Assembly: GCA_963838835.1 (NCBI GenBank)
Contig: CAWITA010000009.1
Location: forward strand, 22,949 to 86,948
Length of the DNA: 64,000 bases
Direction: 5' to 3'
From: Bog-473 sp963838835
GTDB lineage: Bacteria; Actinomycetota; Acidimicrobiia; Acidimicrobiales; RAAP-2
The position numbers and the translations under genes are program-made. The notes below the pieces were generated by a model that was not told where the DNA came from, did no database searches, and was given only the letters and a program-made list of their open reading frames with translations. Each line of letters starts with the position of its first letter. The first letter of the stretch is position 1. Positions 25,782 to 34,138 of this stretch are shown in pieces.

Positions 25782-27010
25782 TGCCCGCCGGGCTGATGGC
25801 AGCCGCCCCGCCGACGAGCATCGCGCCCGAGGCGGATGTCGCTCGTATGCAGCGTGACCGAGTGGAGCGACTTCGTGCCGTGATGCAGGGTCAGGGACTC
25901 GATGCTCTCGTTCTGCTCGGCAACACCAACGTGGCCTACGCGACGGGGGCCATCTGGCCACTGGCCGACTCGGGCCGGGCGAACTTCGAGCAGCCCGTCG
26001 CGGTCGTCCTCGAGAACGACGCATGGCCGCATCTCTTCTCACCGATGCACGAGGACGATCGACTCCGCACGGAGCTCCCATCCGACCACATCCACGGTCC
26101 GGTCTACCTCGACTTCGACGAGGGCGTGCTGCTGTTCACGTCGCAGCTCGCCGACCTCGTGCCCGAGAAGGCCGTGATCGCAATGGACGAATGGACGAAT
26201 GCCCTGCGTCGCGAGCGGTCACTCCTCTTCGCAGCCGATGTTCCTCGCGATGCTGGACGAGTGATCAGCCAAGCCAAGGCGATCAAGACACCCGACGAGC
26301 TGTCGTGCATGCGCGAGGGCCTACGGATCACCGAACGGGCCATGGCGGACGTGCAGGCGCGGGTCGCGCCCGGCGTTCGTCAGACCGATCTCACGGCGAC
26401 GTTCTTGCGGACCATCTTCGATGCTGGTGCGGACGCCAACATCCTCGACCCGATCTGGCAGGTGATGCCCGACCGGATGGCGGATGGGCCATGGACGACG
26501 ACCGGCAACCTCGCTTGCCCGCTTCTCTCGACTGAACGCCAGCTGTCCACGGGCGACGTCCTATGGACCGATGCCGGCATCAGCTACGCGGGGTTCGCCT
26601 CTGACTTCGGGCGCACGTGGGTCGTCGGGCGCGGCCCGGATGCTCGGCAGCGCGCGCAATTCGAACGGTGGCGGGCGATCATGGACGCCGTCCTCGACGT
26701 CACCCGGGCCGGGTCGACGGGGGCGGACCTGACGGCCGCCGCCATCGCTGCCTCCGGTGGTGTCAAGCCGTGGATGCCGCACTTCTACCTGGGTCACGGC
26801 CTCGGCATCGACAGTGCGGAGATGCCGTACGTCGGGAGTGACATCGGTGAGGCCTTTGACGCATCGCTCGTCCTCGCGGCGGGGATGGTGCTGGTGCTCG
26901 AACCCATCGTCTGGGAGGAAGGGGCCGCCGGCTACCGCTCCGAGGAGGTACTCCTCATCACGGAGGACGGGTGGGAGCCCATGACCGACTACCCCTACGA
27001 TCCCTTCTGA
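25781..27010 (+). CDS. M24-family metallohydrolase (Xaa-Pro peptidase / creatinase fold), metal ligands intact
   Basis: A 409-residue pita-bread-fold protein. The five metal ligands of M24 can all be placed: D and D in WTDAGISYAGFASDFGRTW, H in YLGHGLGID, E in VLEPIVW and E in YRSEEVLLI. The N-terminal creatinase-like domain contains LDALVLLGNTNVAYATG. M24 members include aminopeptidase P but also ectoine hydrolase and the DMSP lyase DddP, so peptide cleavage is not assured. The setting among CoA enzymes argues for a small-molecule substrate. ATG overlaps the previous stop. Confidence 0.85.
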   Translation: MPAGLMAAAPPTSIAPEADVARMQRDRVERLRAVMQGQGLDALVLLGNTNVAYATGAIWPLADSGRANFEQPVAVVLENDAWPHLFSPMHEDDRLRTELPSDHIHGPVYLDFDEGVLLFTSQLADLVPEKAVIAMDEWTNALRRERSLLFAADVPRDAGRVISQAKAIKTPDELSCMREGLRITERAMADVQARVAPGVRQTDLTATFLRTIFDAGADANILDPIWQVMPDRMADGPWTTTGNLACPLLSTERQLSTGDVLWTDAGISYAGFASDFGRTWVVGRGPDARQRAQFERWRAIMDAVLDVTRAGSTGADLTAAAIAASGGVKPWMPHFYLGHGLGIDSAEMPYVGSDIGEAFDASLVLAAGMVLVLEPIVWEEGAAGYRSEEVLLITEDGWEPMTDYPYDPF

Positions 27011-27017
27011 GCTTCCG

Positions 27018-28154
27018 GTGACCGTCACTGAAGTTCGTCCCGACGACGCGACGTTACGACTTGCCCGCCGCGCCCGCGTCCTCGCCGAGATGGAAGCGGG
27101 GAACATCGATGTGCTCGTGGTCGGTCGCGAAGCGAATGCCCGTTATGTGTCGGGCGCACCGCGTCTTTGGATGGCCGGTTCGCGCGCGTTCGGCCCCGGG
27201 TGCGTGCTCGTCCGAGCGACGGGGTCCGTCCATCTGCTGAGCACGTGGGACGAGGGGATCCCGGACGACATTCCCCACCAGAACCTGTATGGGATCTCGT
27301 TCAACTCGATGAACTTCGTGAAGGTGCTCCAGGGGATCGAGGGTGCGGCAGCCGTACGGACCGTTGCCACTGACTCGATGACGGGATCCTCGGCGACCAT
27401 TTTGCCCAAAGCGTTCCCGTCGGCCGAGCTCGTCGACGGCGAGCCGCTGCTGCGCCGGGCCCGTCGCGTGAAAACGCCCGAGGAGGTCGACGCGATCCGT
27501 GCGTCGCTCGGCGTCGCCGAGCGCTCGCTGGCCGCGGCGGAGGCGGCGCTCGTTCCCGGTGTCACGGAGCGGCAGCTCACGGGCGTCTTCATGGAGGCAA
27601 TGGCGTCGGCGGGCGTGACGACGCCCGCGACTCAGGATGTGGCCTGGATCACGTCGCGTGCGCACCCGTGGCATCGCGCCAGCCGGGACACGCCGGTCAA
27701 GCCGGGCGACCTGGTGGCGTTCGACGCCGGGGTGATCATGGGCGGATACGTCGGAGAGCTCGGCCGGACGCGTTCGGTGGACGGCCGGAGCGCCATCGAC
27801 GCGGAGCTCTTGCAGGCCCGCGACGAACTGTGGGATCGGCTCCTCGCCGCGTGCCGGGTCGGTACGCCCTTGAGCGGTCTGCTGGACGCTTACGGGGCCG
27901 CCGGGATCGCACCTCCGCCCATGCCGGTCGCGCGTGGGCTGGGTCTCGGGTTCGATCTGCCTCTCGTGACCCACGCGCTCCCACGTACGGCCGGCGAACA
28001 GCAGGTCGAGGCGGGCATGGTGCTGGCGCTGACCGCCTACGTCTGGAAGGAAGGTATCGGCGCCTTGTACGGCCAGGAACCGGTCGTCGTCACCGCGACC
28101 GGGCCCGAACTGCTCTCCATGAATCCGTTCCGCGAGGCAAGGAGCTCCCCGTGA
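27018..28154 (+). CDS. M24-fold protein lacking metal ligands, probable non-metal paralogue
   Basis: A 378-residue paralogue of the preceding gene starting at GTG 27018. The fold is clear (IDVLVVGREANARYVSGAP; RARRVKTPEEVDAIRASLGV; FDAGVIMGGYVGELGRTRSV). However, the second aspartate position reads GELGRT, the GHGxG histidine is replaced in ARGLGLGFD, and the first glutamate (EP) is replaced in LALTAYVW. Only the first D and the last E seem kept. It cannot bind the usual dinuclear metal site; it may act without metal like creatinase, or be a partner of the intact M24 protein. The gene ends in a GTGA overlap with the hydratase gene. Confidence 0.8.
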   Translation: MTVTEVRPDDATLRLARRARVLAEMEAGNIDVLVVGREANARYVSGAPRLWMAGSRAFGPGCVLVRATGSVHLLSTWDEGIPDDIPHQNLYGISFNSMNFVKVLQGIEGAAAVRTVATDSMTGSSATILPKAFPSAELVDGEPLLRRARRVKTPEEVDAIRASLGVAERSLAAAEAALVPGVTERQLTGVFMEAMASAGVTTPATQDVAWITSRAHPWHRASRDTPVKPGDLVAFDAGVIMGGYVGELGRTRSVDGRSAIDAELLQARDELWDRLLAACRVGTPLSGLLDAYGAAGIAPPPMPVARGLGLGFDLPLVTHALPRTAGEQQVEAGMVLALTAYVWKEGIGALYGQEPVVVTATGPELLSMNPFREARSSP

Positions 28155-29122
28155 CCGAAGTCGATGTCCCACCGCCTGAGGAGATCATCCTCTACGAGAA
28201 GGATCCGAGCACGCGTATCGCCACGATCACTCTGAACCGTCCCGACCAGCTCAACATTCCGACGATCGCGGCCCGACGGCGGTATGCCGACCTCTTGTTC
28301 AAGGCGAGCCTCGACGACGACGTCAAGGTCCTCGTCGTGCGTGGCATCGGCGATCATCTCGGAACCGGCGCCGATCTCGACGAGCTGATGGCCAAGCGCG
28401 CTGCGGGAGTGGCCCTTGAAGAGGAGTTCGGTCTCGACGAAGACGACGACGTCACCATGCCCAGCTCGCGTTCGTACCGCGCCGGGGCGTCTCTCCTGCA
28501 CTGGTACGGCAATACGAGGTCCGGCTGCCGGAGCCTCCAGGACTTCAAGAAGATCAGTATCCTCGAGGTCAAGGGCTACTGCTACGGCTGGCACTTCTAC
28601 CAGGCGGCCGACGCCGATCTCGTGATTTCGTCCGACGATGCACTCTTCGGGCATCCGGCATTCCGCTATGTCGGCTACGCGCCGCGGATGTGGCAGTGGG
28701 CAACGATGATGGGGATGCGCAAGTTCCAGGAGATGGTCTTCACGGGCCGGCCGTTCAATGCGCAAGAAATGTACGACTGCAATTTTGTGAATAGCGTGGT
28801 CTCGCGGGATCAGCTAGAGGCGGAGGTGGCGAAGTACGCCCTGGCGTGCGCGCGCACCCGGCCAACCGACACCGTGTTCATGCAAAAGGTGTTCTTCGAA
28901 GTGATGAAGCAACACCAAGGCGAGTACATGGGCAGCCTTCTCAGTGCGTGGCTCGAATCGATGGGCGGACAGCTCCGGGAGGACGACGACGGGAGGCGGG
29001 CGACGCTCAGCAAGGAGACGATGGACGCCGGACTGAACCTGGCGGTGAAGGACAACGACGGCGGGTTCCCCCCCGAGTGGCGGTTGAGTCGCTCCGGTCG
29101 TCAGCGTCCCGAATCCGACTGA
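28151..29122 (+). CDS. Enoyl-CoA hydratase/isomerase family protein
   Basis: A 323-residue crotonase-fold protein with IATITLNRPDQLNIPT at the N-terminus and an oxyanion-hole region LGTGADLDELM near residue 75. The second oxyanion segment, VKGYCYGWHFYQAADADLVI, replaces the usual CxGGG with CYGWH. The catalytic glutamates of classical hydratases are not obvious, so it may be an isomerase, a hydrolase or act on a bulky substrate. GTG 28151 is preceded by AAGGAGCTCCCC and overlaps the previous stop. It is the fourth gene of the operon. Confidence 0.82.
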   Translation: MTEVDVPPPEEIILYEKDPSTRIATITLNRPDQLNIPTIAARRRYADLLFKASLDDDVKVLVVRGIGDHLGTGADLDELMAKRAAGVALEEEFGLDEDDDVTMPSSRSYRAGASLLHWYGNTRSGCRSLQDFKKISILEVKGYCYGWHFYQAADADLVISSDDALFGHPAFRYVGYAPRMWQWATMMGMRKFQEMVFTGRPFNAQEMYDCNFVNSVVSRDQLEAEVAKYALACARTRPTDTVFMQKVFFEVMKQHQGEYMGSLLSAWLESMGGQLREDDDGRRATLSKETMDAGLNLAVKDNDGGFPPEWRLSRSGRQRPESD

Positions 29123-29124
29123 CA

Positions 29125-31557
29125 GTGACGCAGCCCACCGCCGGCGTGCCGAAGGGCACGCCCGTGGAGCCCCCGCTCAGCGGGCTCCGTGTGGTCGACC
29201 TCTCGACGTGGATAGGTGGTGCGTACTGCACGAAGCTGCTTGCCGACGGTGGCGCGGAGGTGATCAAGGTGGAGTCGCCCGACGGTGACCCGCTGCGCCG
29301 GTGGTCGGCTTCGGGCGCGACGATCGCAACGGATGACGACGGCGCCCTCTTCAACTTCCTCAACGCATCGAAACAGAGCGTCGTGCTCGATGCTCGCCGC
29401 GCGGACGACATGGCATCGTTGCACGCGTTGCTTGCATCGGCGGATGTGACCGTGTGGTCCCGCGGTTCTCGGCTGGCGGAGCAGGACACGCTGGAGCCCC
29501 GAGAGATCCGTCGTTCGTATCCGCACCTGATCGTCACGGCGATCACACCTTTCGGACTCGACGGCCCGTGGCACGACAAGGCCGCGACCGAGTTCACGCT
29601 GCAAGCGTGGTCAGGCGCGATCGTCGGGCTCGCACGCGGCAGGCCAGACCGCGCTCCGGTGTTCGTCGGCGGCCAGATCGGAGAGTGGGTTTCCGGAGTC
29701 TTCGCGGCGATCGGGACCCTGGCGGCGGGTCGGCGCCGCGACACAAACGGGGAGCTCATCGACGTATCGATGCTCGAGGCCTTGGCGATGTGTCTCACCT
29801 ACTACCCGGTGACGTTCAACGACCAGCTCGGACGGCCGATGCGGCGACGCCGATTCGTCCCGACTCCGGGCGTCGGGGCGGCACGTGACGGGTTGGTCGG
29901 GCTCGGGTGCGGGACCGGGCAACAGTGGCTCGACTTCTGCGTGATGGTCGACCACCCCGAGTGGATGGAGGACCCGAAGCTGTTTCTCGACCGCACGGCG
30001 CTGGAGCCGGCGATCGATGCGTGGATCGCGGAGCACACGGTCGAGGAGGTGCTCGACCTGGCCGGGGCCTTTCGGATTCCCAACGCACCGATCGCGAACG
30101 GCTCGAACGTCACGACTTTCGAGCACTTCGGCACGCGGGAGACGTTCGTGGCCAACCCGCGGGACGGCTCGGCAAACCCGCGACCCCCCTTCCGGTTCGG
30201 AGCGGCACGTCTCCGGACGCCCGAACCGGCTCCTCGGCTCGGAGAACACTCAATCGAGGCGATCCTCCGACGACAGACACCGACCCGGACCCGCGTCAGC
30301 ACGCCAGCTGCGCTTCCATTCCAGGGGCTGCGCGTGCTGGACATGACGGCCTACTGGGCCGGTCCCTTCACGGGCCATCTGCTCGCGCTCCTCGGGGCAG
30401 AAGTCATCCACCTCGAATCATCGACCCGTCCGGATGGAGCTCGTCTCGTCGGCGGCGTGCCCCAGACGGAGGATCGGTTCTGGGAGCGGGGCCCGATCTT
30501 CGCCGCTCTCAACACCAACAAGAAGAGCCTGACGATCGACTTCCGTGATCACCGCGGCATCGACCTCGTGCGCCGGTTCATTGCGACGTGCGACGTGGTC
30601 GTCGAGAATTATACGCCCCGCGTGCTCGACCAAGTCGGTCTCGACTATGAGACGCTCCGGGCCGATCGGCCCGGTCTCCTCATGCTGCGGATGCCGGGTT
30701 TCGGGCTCGAAGGGCCGTGGCGTGAGCTGTCGGCCTTCGCGTTCGTGATTGAGGATGCCTCTGGACTCACCTGGCTCACCGGACATCCGGATCTCCTCCC
30801 GTTCGAGCCGTACTGCGTTGGCGATCCCAATGCTGGGCTCCACGCGCTCTTCGGCCTGATGCTCGCGCTCGAGCACCGTGAGAGGACGGGGGAGGGAGGC
30901 CTCGTCGAAGCCGCGATGGTCGATGCCGCGCTTAACATCGCTGCCGAGCAGCCGATCGAGTTCTCCGCCTACGGAGCGCTGCTCGCTCGCGGTGGCAACC
31001 GCGGGCCGAGCGCAGCGCCGCAGAATCTCTATCGGGTTGCCGGGCCCGACGACTACGGTCGCGATGATTCTTGGGTCGCGATCGCGGTCGCGACCGATGA
31101 GCAATGGGCGTCCCTCCGGCGTGTGTTGGGTGACCCGGAATGGGCCGCTGCTCCAGCGCTCGCGACCGCGGCGGGGCGCGTGAGGGAGCAGGACCGGATT
31201 GACTCGTTCCTCGAGGAGTGGTGCCGAGTCCAGTCGGCCGACGAGGTCGTCGAACGCCTGTGGGATGCCGGTGTTCCCGTTGGCAAGGTGGTGCTGCCCC
31301 ACCGCCAACCCGACTTGCCGCAGCTTGCGTTCCGCAACTTCTTCGAGGCCTTGGACCATCCGGTGATCGGGACGTCGCGCTACAGCACACTTCCGATGAG
31401 GTTCTCGAGCGGCCCGGAACGGCTCCACGAACGGCACGCCCCGCTGCTCGGTGAACACAACGCGGAGCTCCTGGGGCAGCTCGGGCTCACGCAGTCCGAG
31501 ATCGACGTGCTCGAAGCGGACGGGATCATCGGTGGCTCCCTCGTCGCGAGCAACTAA
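29125..31557 (+). CDS. Tandem-fused family III CoA-transferase (CaiB/BaiF x2)
   Basis: An 810-residue protein made of two complete CaiB/BaiF domains, about residues 15-375 and 395-800. Domain 1 begins LSGLRVVDLSTWIGGAYCTK and has the catalytic aspartate in ELIDVSMLEAL. Domain 2 begins FQGLRVLDMTAYWAGPFTG, but the equivalent position reads GLVEAAMVDAAL, so the nucleophile is glutamate instead of aspartate. Family III enzymes swap CoA between carboxylic acids through anhydride intermediates. It starts at GTG 29125, 2 nt after the hydratase stop, and ends the operon. DddD also has two such domains, but orthology to it is not claimed. Confidence 0.9.
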   Translation: MTQPTAGVPKGTPVEPPLSGLRVVDLSTWIGGAYCTKLLADGGAEVIKVESPDGDPLRRWSASGATIATDDDGALFNFLNASKQSVVLDARRADDMASLHALLASADVTVWSRGSRLAEQDTLEPREIRRSYPHLIVTAITPFGLDGPWHDKAATEFTLQAWSGAIVGLARGRPDRAPVFVGGQIGEWVSGVFAAIGTLAAGRRRDTNGELIDVSMLEALAMCLTYYPVTFNDQLGRPMRRRRFVPTPGVGAARDGLVGLGCGTGQQWLDFCVMVDHPEWMEDPKLFLDRTALEPAIDAWIAEHTVEEVLDLAGAFRIPNAPIANGSNVTTFEHFGTRETFVANPRDGSANPRPPFRFGAARLRTPEPAPRLGEHSIEAILRRQTPTRTRVSTPAALPFQGLRVLDMTAYWAGPFTGHLLALLGAEVIHLESSTRPDGARLVGGVPQTEDRFWERGPIFAALNTNKKSLTIDFRDHRGIDLVRRFIATCDVVVENYTPRVLDQVGLDYETLRADRPGLLMLRMPGFGLEGPWRELSAFAFVIEDASGLTWLTGHPDLLPFEPYCVGDPNAGLHALFGLMLALEHRERTGEGGLVEAAMVDAALNIAAEQPIEFSAYGALLARGGNRGPSAAPQNLYRVAGPDDYGRDDSWVAIAVATDEQWASLRRVLGDPEWAAAPALATAAGRVREQDRIDSFLEEWCRVQSADEVVERLWDAGVPVGKVVLPHRQPDLPQLAFRNFFEALDHPVIGTSRYSTLPMRFSSGPERLHERHAPLLGEHNAELLGQLGLTQSEIDVLEADGIIGGSLVASN

Positions 31558-31576
31558 ACGTCCGGTGCGAGCGCCG

Positions 31577-31582
31577 TATCCT
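31577..31582 (+). promoter_or_regulatory. -10 box of a leaderless promoter for the MarR gene
   Basis: TATCCT is followed by 6 nt and ATG 31589, with no Shine-Dalgarno. The same TATCCT-N6-ATG layout occurs at 41431-41417 on the minus strand. Confidence 0.45.
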
Positions 31583-31588
31583 TCGGGG

Positions 31589-32167
31589 ATGGGTTTCCAA
31601 CCGGCTCCGTTCGACGTCGTCGAAGCATCCCTCCGTGTCTGGCTGGAACGCTGGGATCCGGAGGCAGCGTCCGGGATGGCCGTGTTCAGCGCGATCCTCC
31701 GCTCGTACGAGCTGCTCAACGACCAGGTCAGCAACGTGATGAGGAGCCACGACCTCACGTTCGCCCGGTACGAGGTACTGGCTTGGCTGGCCATGGACCC
31801 TGATTCCGCCCTGACCCTCAGCTGGATCAGCAAAACCCTTCGCATCCCGCCGGCCACGGTCACGAACATCATCGACCGGCTCGAGGACGAGAAGCTCGTT
31901 CGACGTGTGCCGCATCCATCGGATGCCCGAACCACGCTCGCCGTCATCACTCCACGCGGCCGGAGAGTCGCCACCGAGGCGACCCAAGACCTGAACTCGA
32001 CCGTGTACGAGCGTATCGGCCTCTCCGAGCAGAAGCGGAGTCAGTTGGTCGACCTTCTGGCCGAGTTGCGCGCTAATGGGCACGAGTACGACGTCGAACG
32101 CTCGAACGAGGTGATAGAGGAAGTTGGATCTCGTCAGGCGTCCGAAGCGCGAGCGCAACGGGCGTAA
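31589..32167 (+). CDS. MarR-family transcriptional regulator
   Basis: A 192-residue winged-helix protein. The DNA-binding part spans residues 55-115: LTFARYEVLAWLAMDP, LSWISKTLRIPPATVTNIID (recognition helix), RLEDEKLVRRVPHPSDART (wing), then the C-terminal dimerisation helix. It lies 31 bp after the CoA-transferase gene and has its own leaderless promoter. It probably responds to an aromatic or acyl-CoA ligand and controls the amidohydrolase/CoA-transferase operon or the neighbouring P450 genes; this is inferred from position. Confidence 0.9.
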   Translation: MGFQPAPFDVVEASLRVWLERWDPEAASGMAVFSAILRSYELLNDQVSNVMRSHDLTFARYEVLAWLAMDPDSALTLSWISKTLRIPPATVTNIIDRLEDEKLVRRVPHPSDARTTLAVITPRGRRVATEATQDLNSTVYERIGLSEQKRSQLVDLLAELRANGHEYDVERSNEVIEEVGSRQASEARAQRA

Positions 32168-32193
32168 GAGCCGATGCGAGGTGGCGCCGGACC

Positions 32194-32811
32194 CTACAAT
32201 GTGGGCCGCCGGCCATTACGCACCGCCTCTTGGACCAAGCCAATCGCCCACGTGACAGCGCGAATGGCCTCATCGCGATCCATCTCCCAGTCTGCGACGA
32301 GTCGTTCGTAGGTCGCCACGCTCCAAAGCACATCGAACAAAGCGGCGGCACAATGGCGGTCTGATTCAGGCCATGCGGCCGTCCAGTCGTCGAGAGCTCC
32401 GAAGAGACCACTTCTTTGGCGGAGGTTCGCGTCGGTGAGCGTCGGGTCGAGGGGTGGCTTCGATCGCAGCGGGTACGAGGACACGTGGGCAAAGATCCGG
32501 CCCGCGATGTCAGCGATGTCCTCGAGTCGCATTCCTTCGAGATCGATTCCGGCCTCCTGCTCCAGCCGGTGCATGACCGCATCCCGAAGGCCCCGCTCGT
32601 TCCCGAAGTAGCGGTACACCGTGCGCTCATTCACTCCCGCTTGCTCGGCGACGCCGCGGATCGTCAGCGCGCGCCAGTCCCGAATGGAGGAATGGCGGAG
32701 CAACCGGCATCCCGCCTCGACGATGCGTTCACGAGTCTCGATGGCGCGTTGGCGGCGCAACGGGCTGTCGTATTGACGCGGCGTCGGCGCTTGCGAAAGG
32801 GCCGTGTTCAC
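32194..32811 (-). CDS. TetR-family transcriptional regulator
   Basis: A 205-residue TetR-type regulator with an N-terminal helix-turn-helix: TRERIVEAGCRLL, ALTIRGVAEQAGVNERTVYR and YFGNERGLRDAV. The C-terminal ligand-binding domain is helical and gives no hint of ligand. It directly follows the P450 gene at 32819 in the same orientation, 7 bp apart if GTG 32811 is the start (a TTG 32829 start would overlap). The arrangement suggests that it controls the P450 operon. It is convergent with the MarR gene. Confidence 0.88.
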   Translation of the reverse strand: MNTALSQAPTPRQYDSPLRRQRAIETRERIVEAGCRLLRHSSIRDWRALTIRGVAEQAGVNERTVYRYFGNERGLRDAVMHRLEQEAGIDLEGMRLEDIADIAGRIFAHVSSYPLRSKPPLDPTLTDANLRQRSGLFGALDDWTAAWPESDRHCAAALFDVLWSVATYERLVADWEMDRDEAIRAVTWAIGLVQEAVRNGRRPTL

Positions 32812-32818
32812 GGATGAT

Positions 32819-34015
32819 CTATCCGACAATTGCCGGAAGTGTCTCCCAGCCGCGGACGGTCGAGGTGGGAGAGAGTCGGGCGTTTTCCAGATCTATCTCC
32901 CATTTCGGAAAGCGTGAAAGCACCTCATCGAGAGCGATGCATCCCTCCATACGGGCGAGAGCGGCCCCCATGCACAGGTGGATCCCGTTGCCGAACGTCA
33001 GGTGCCGGCCGTCCTTTCGATGGATGTCGAACGTGTCCCCGTCGGGAAACCGACGATCGTCCCGGTTCGCAGAGCCGAGGAGGAAGAGCATCACGCTTCC
33101 TTTCGGGACCTTGGTTCCGAGCACCGCGAGGTCCTCTCGGGTGACGCATCTTCCGACGTGGTGCGCGGGTGACTCGTAACGGAGAACCTCCTCAATGGCG
33201 TTCGCAATGAGCGAGCGATCCTCGACGAGCTGAGCTCGCTGCTCCGGATGCTCCCCCAGGACCTTGGCGGTCCATCCGATGAGACGAGTCGTCGTCTCGT
33301 TTCCGGCCCCCGCAAGCACCTCGACGTAGGTCAACAACTCGTTCCGGGTCAGGTTCCGAACCTTTCCCGTCTCGTCCTCGAACTCGGCCTGCAGCAGCTC
33401 GGTCATGATGTCGTCCGAAGGGTGCTTGGCCCGCCAGTCCACGTAGTCAGCGAACATGGCCCCTGTCACGAAGTTTTCCGAGACCTGCATCGGCTCGCCT
33501 TCATTGGTGCGAAGGTTGGCGTCCACGTGATCGCGCACCGCCTCTTGATCACTCTCTGGGATCCCGAGCAGCATGCCGATGACACGCATCGGCATCTGTG
33601 AGCCCAGATCGGCAATGAAGTCGAAACGGTCGGAGCCAACGAGGGGATCGAGGCTGTGGGCGCAGAACTCACGGATCTTGGGTTCGAGCTCAGCGACGCG
33701 CCGAGGAGTGAAGGCGCGCGACAACAGACGGCGGTGGATCGTATGAGTCGGAGGATCCTCGAAGATGATGACGCCGGGTGGGATCTCGATGTCCGCCTTG
33801 ATGACCTCGAGGATGGCACCTTTTCCGGAGATGTAGGTCTGAGCGTCCAGCAGCCCCTTCTCGACGTCCGCGAACCGACTGACGGCGAAGAAATCGTGTT
33901 TGTCGTTGTAGTAGACGGGGGCTTCTTCGCGCAGCCGCCGGTAGACGGGATACGGGTCGGCGTTGATCTCAACGCTGTACTGGTCGTAGTAGACGTCGCT
34001 CAACGCTGCCTCCAC
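32819..34015 (-). CDS. Cytochrome P450
   Basis: A 398-residue class I P450 starting at GTG 34015. It shows AGAGNETTTRLIGW in the I helix, EEVLRYESPAHHVGR with the ExxR, and the heme loop FGNGIHLCMGAALAR with the cysteine near residue 347. The sequence differs clearly from the other two P450s in the window. It is followed by the TetR gene and preceded, 123 bp upstream in the same direction, by a DapB-like oxidoreductase. The electron partner could be the ferredoxin at 22599. The substrate is unknown. Confidence 0.93.
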   Translation of the reverse strand: MEAALSDVYYDQYSVEINADPYPVYRRLREEAPVYYNDKHDFFAVSRFADVEKGLLDAQTYISGKGAILEVIKADIEIPPGVIIFEDPPTHTIHRRLLSRAFTPRRVAELEPKIREFCAHSLDPLVGSDRFDFIADLGSQMPMRVIGMLLGIPESDQEAVRDHVDANLRTNEGEPMQVSENFVTGAMFADYVDWRAKHPSDDIMTELLQAEFEDETGKVRNLTRNELLTYVEVLAGAGNETTTRLIGWTAKVLGEHPEQRAQLVEDRSLIANAIEEVLRYESPAHHVGRCVTREDLAVLGTKVPKGSVMLFLLGSANRDDRRFPDGDTFDIHRKDGRHLTFGNGIHLCMGAALARMEGCIALDEVLSRFPKWEIDLENARLSPTSTVRGWETLPAIVG

Positions 34016-34138
34016 GGGGACTCTGGCGATGAGAACTTCATGTCAGACTACGACGTGAATGTCGGATGCGTCAAGGCTCCCAACCCGGGCGGTTGTAGGC
34101 CTTGGAGAACCGGGTCTGCGGATCGGCGGGTGGCGTCC

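Noticed and set aside
29125..31557. Assignment of the double CoA-transferase as DddD (DMSP lyase)
   Set aside because: Double CaiB proteins are common in catabolic actinobacteria; the Asp/Glu distribution and absence of other ddd genes do not support DMSP cleavage.
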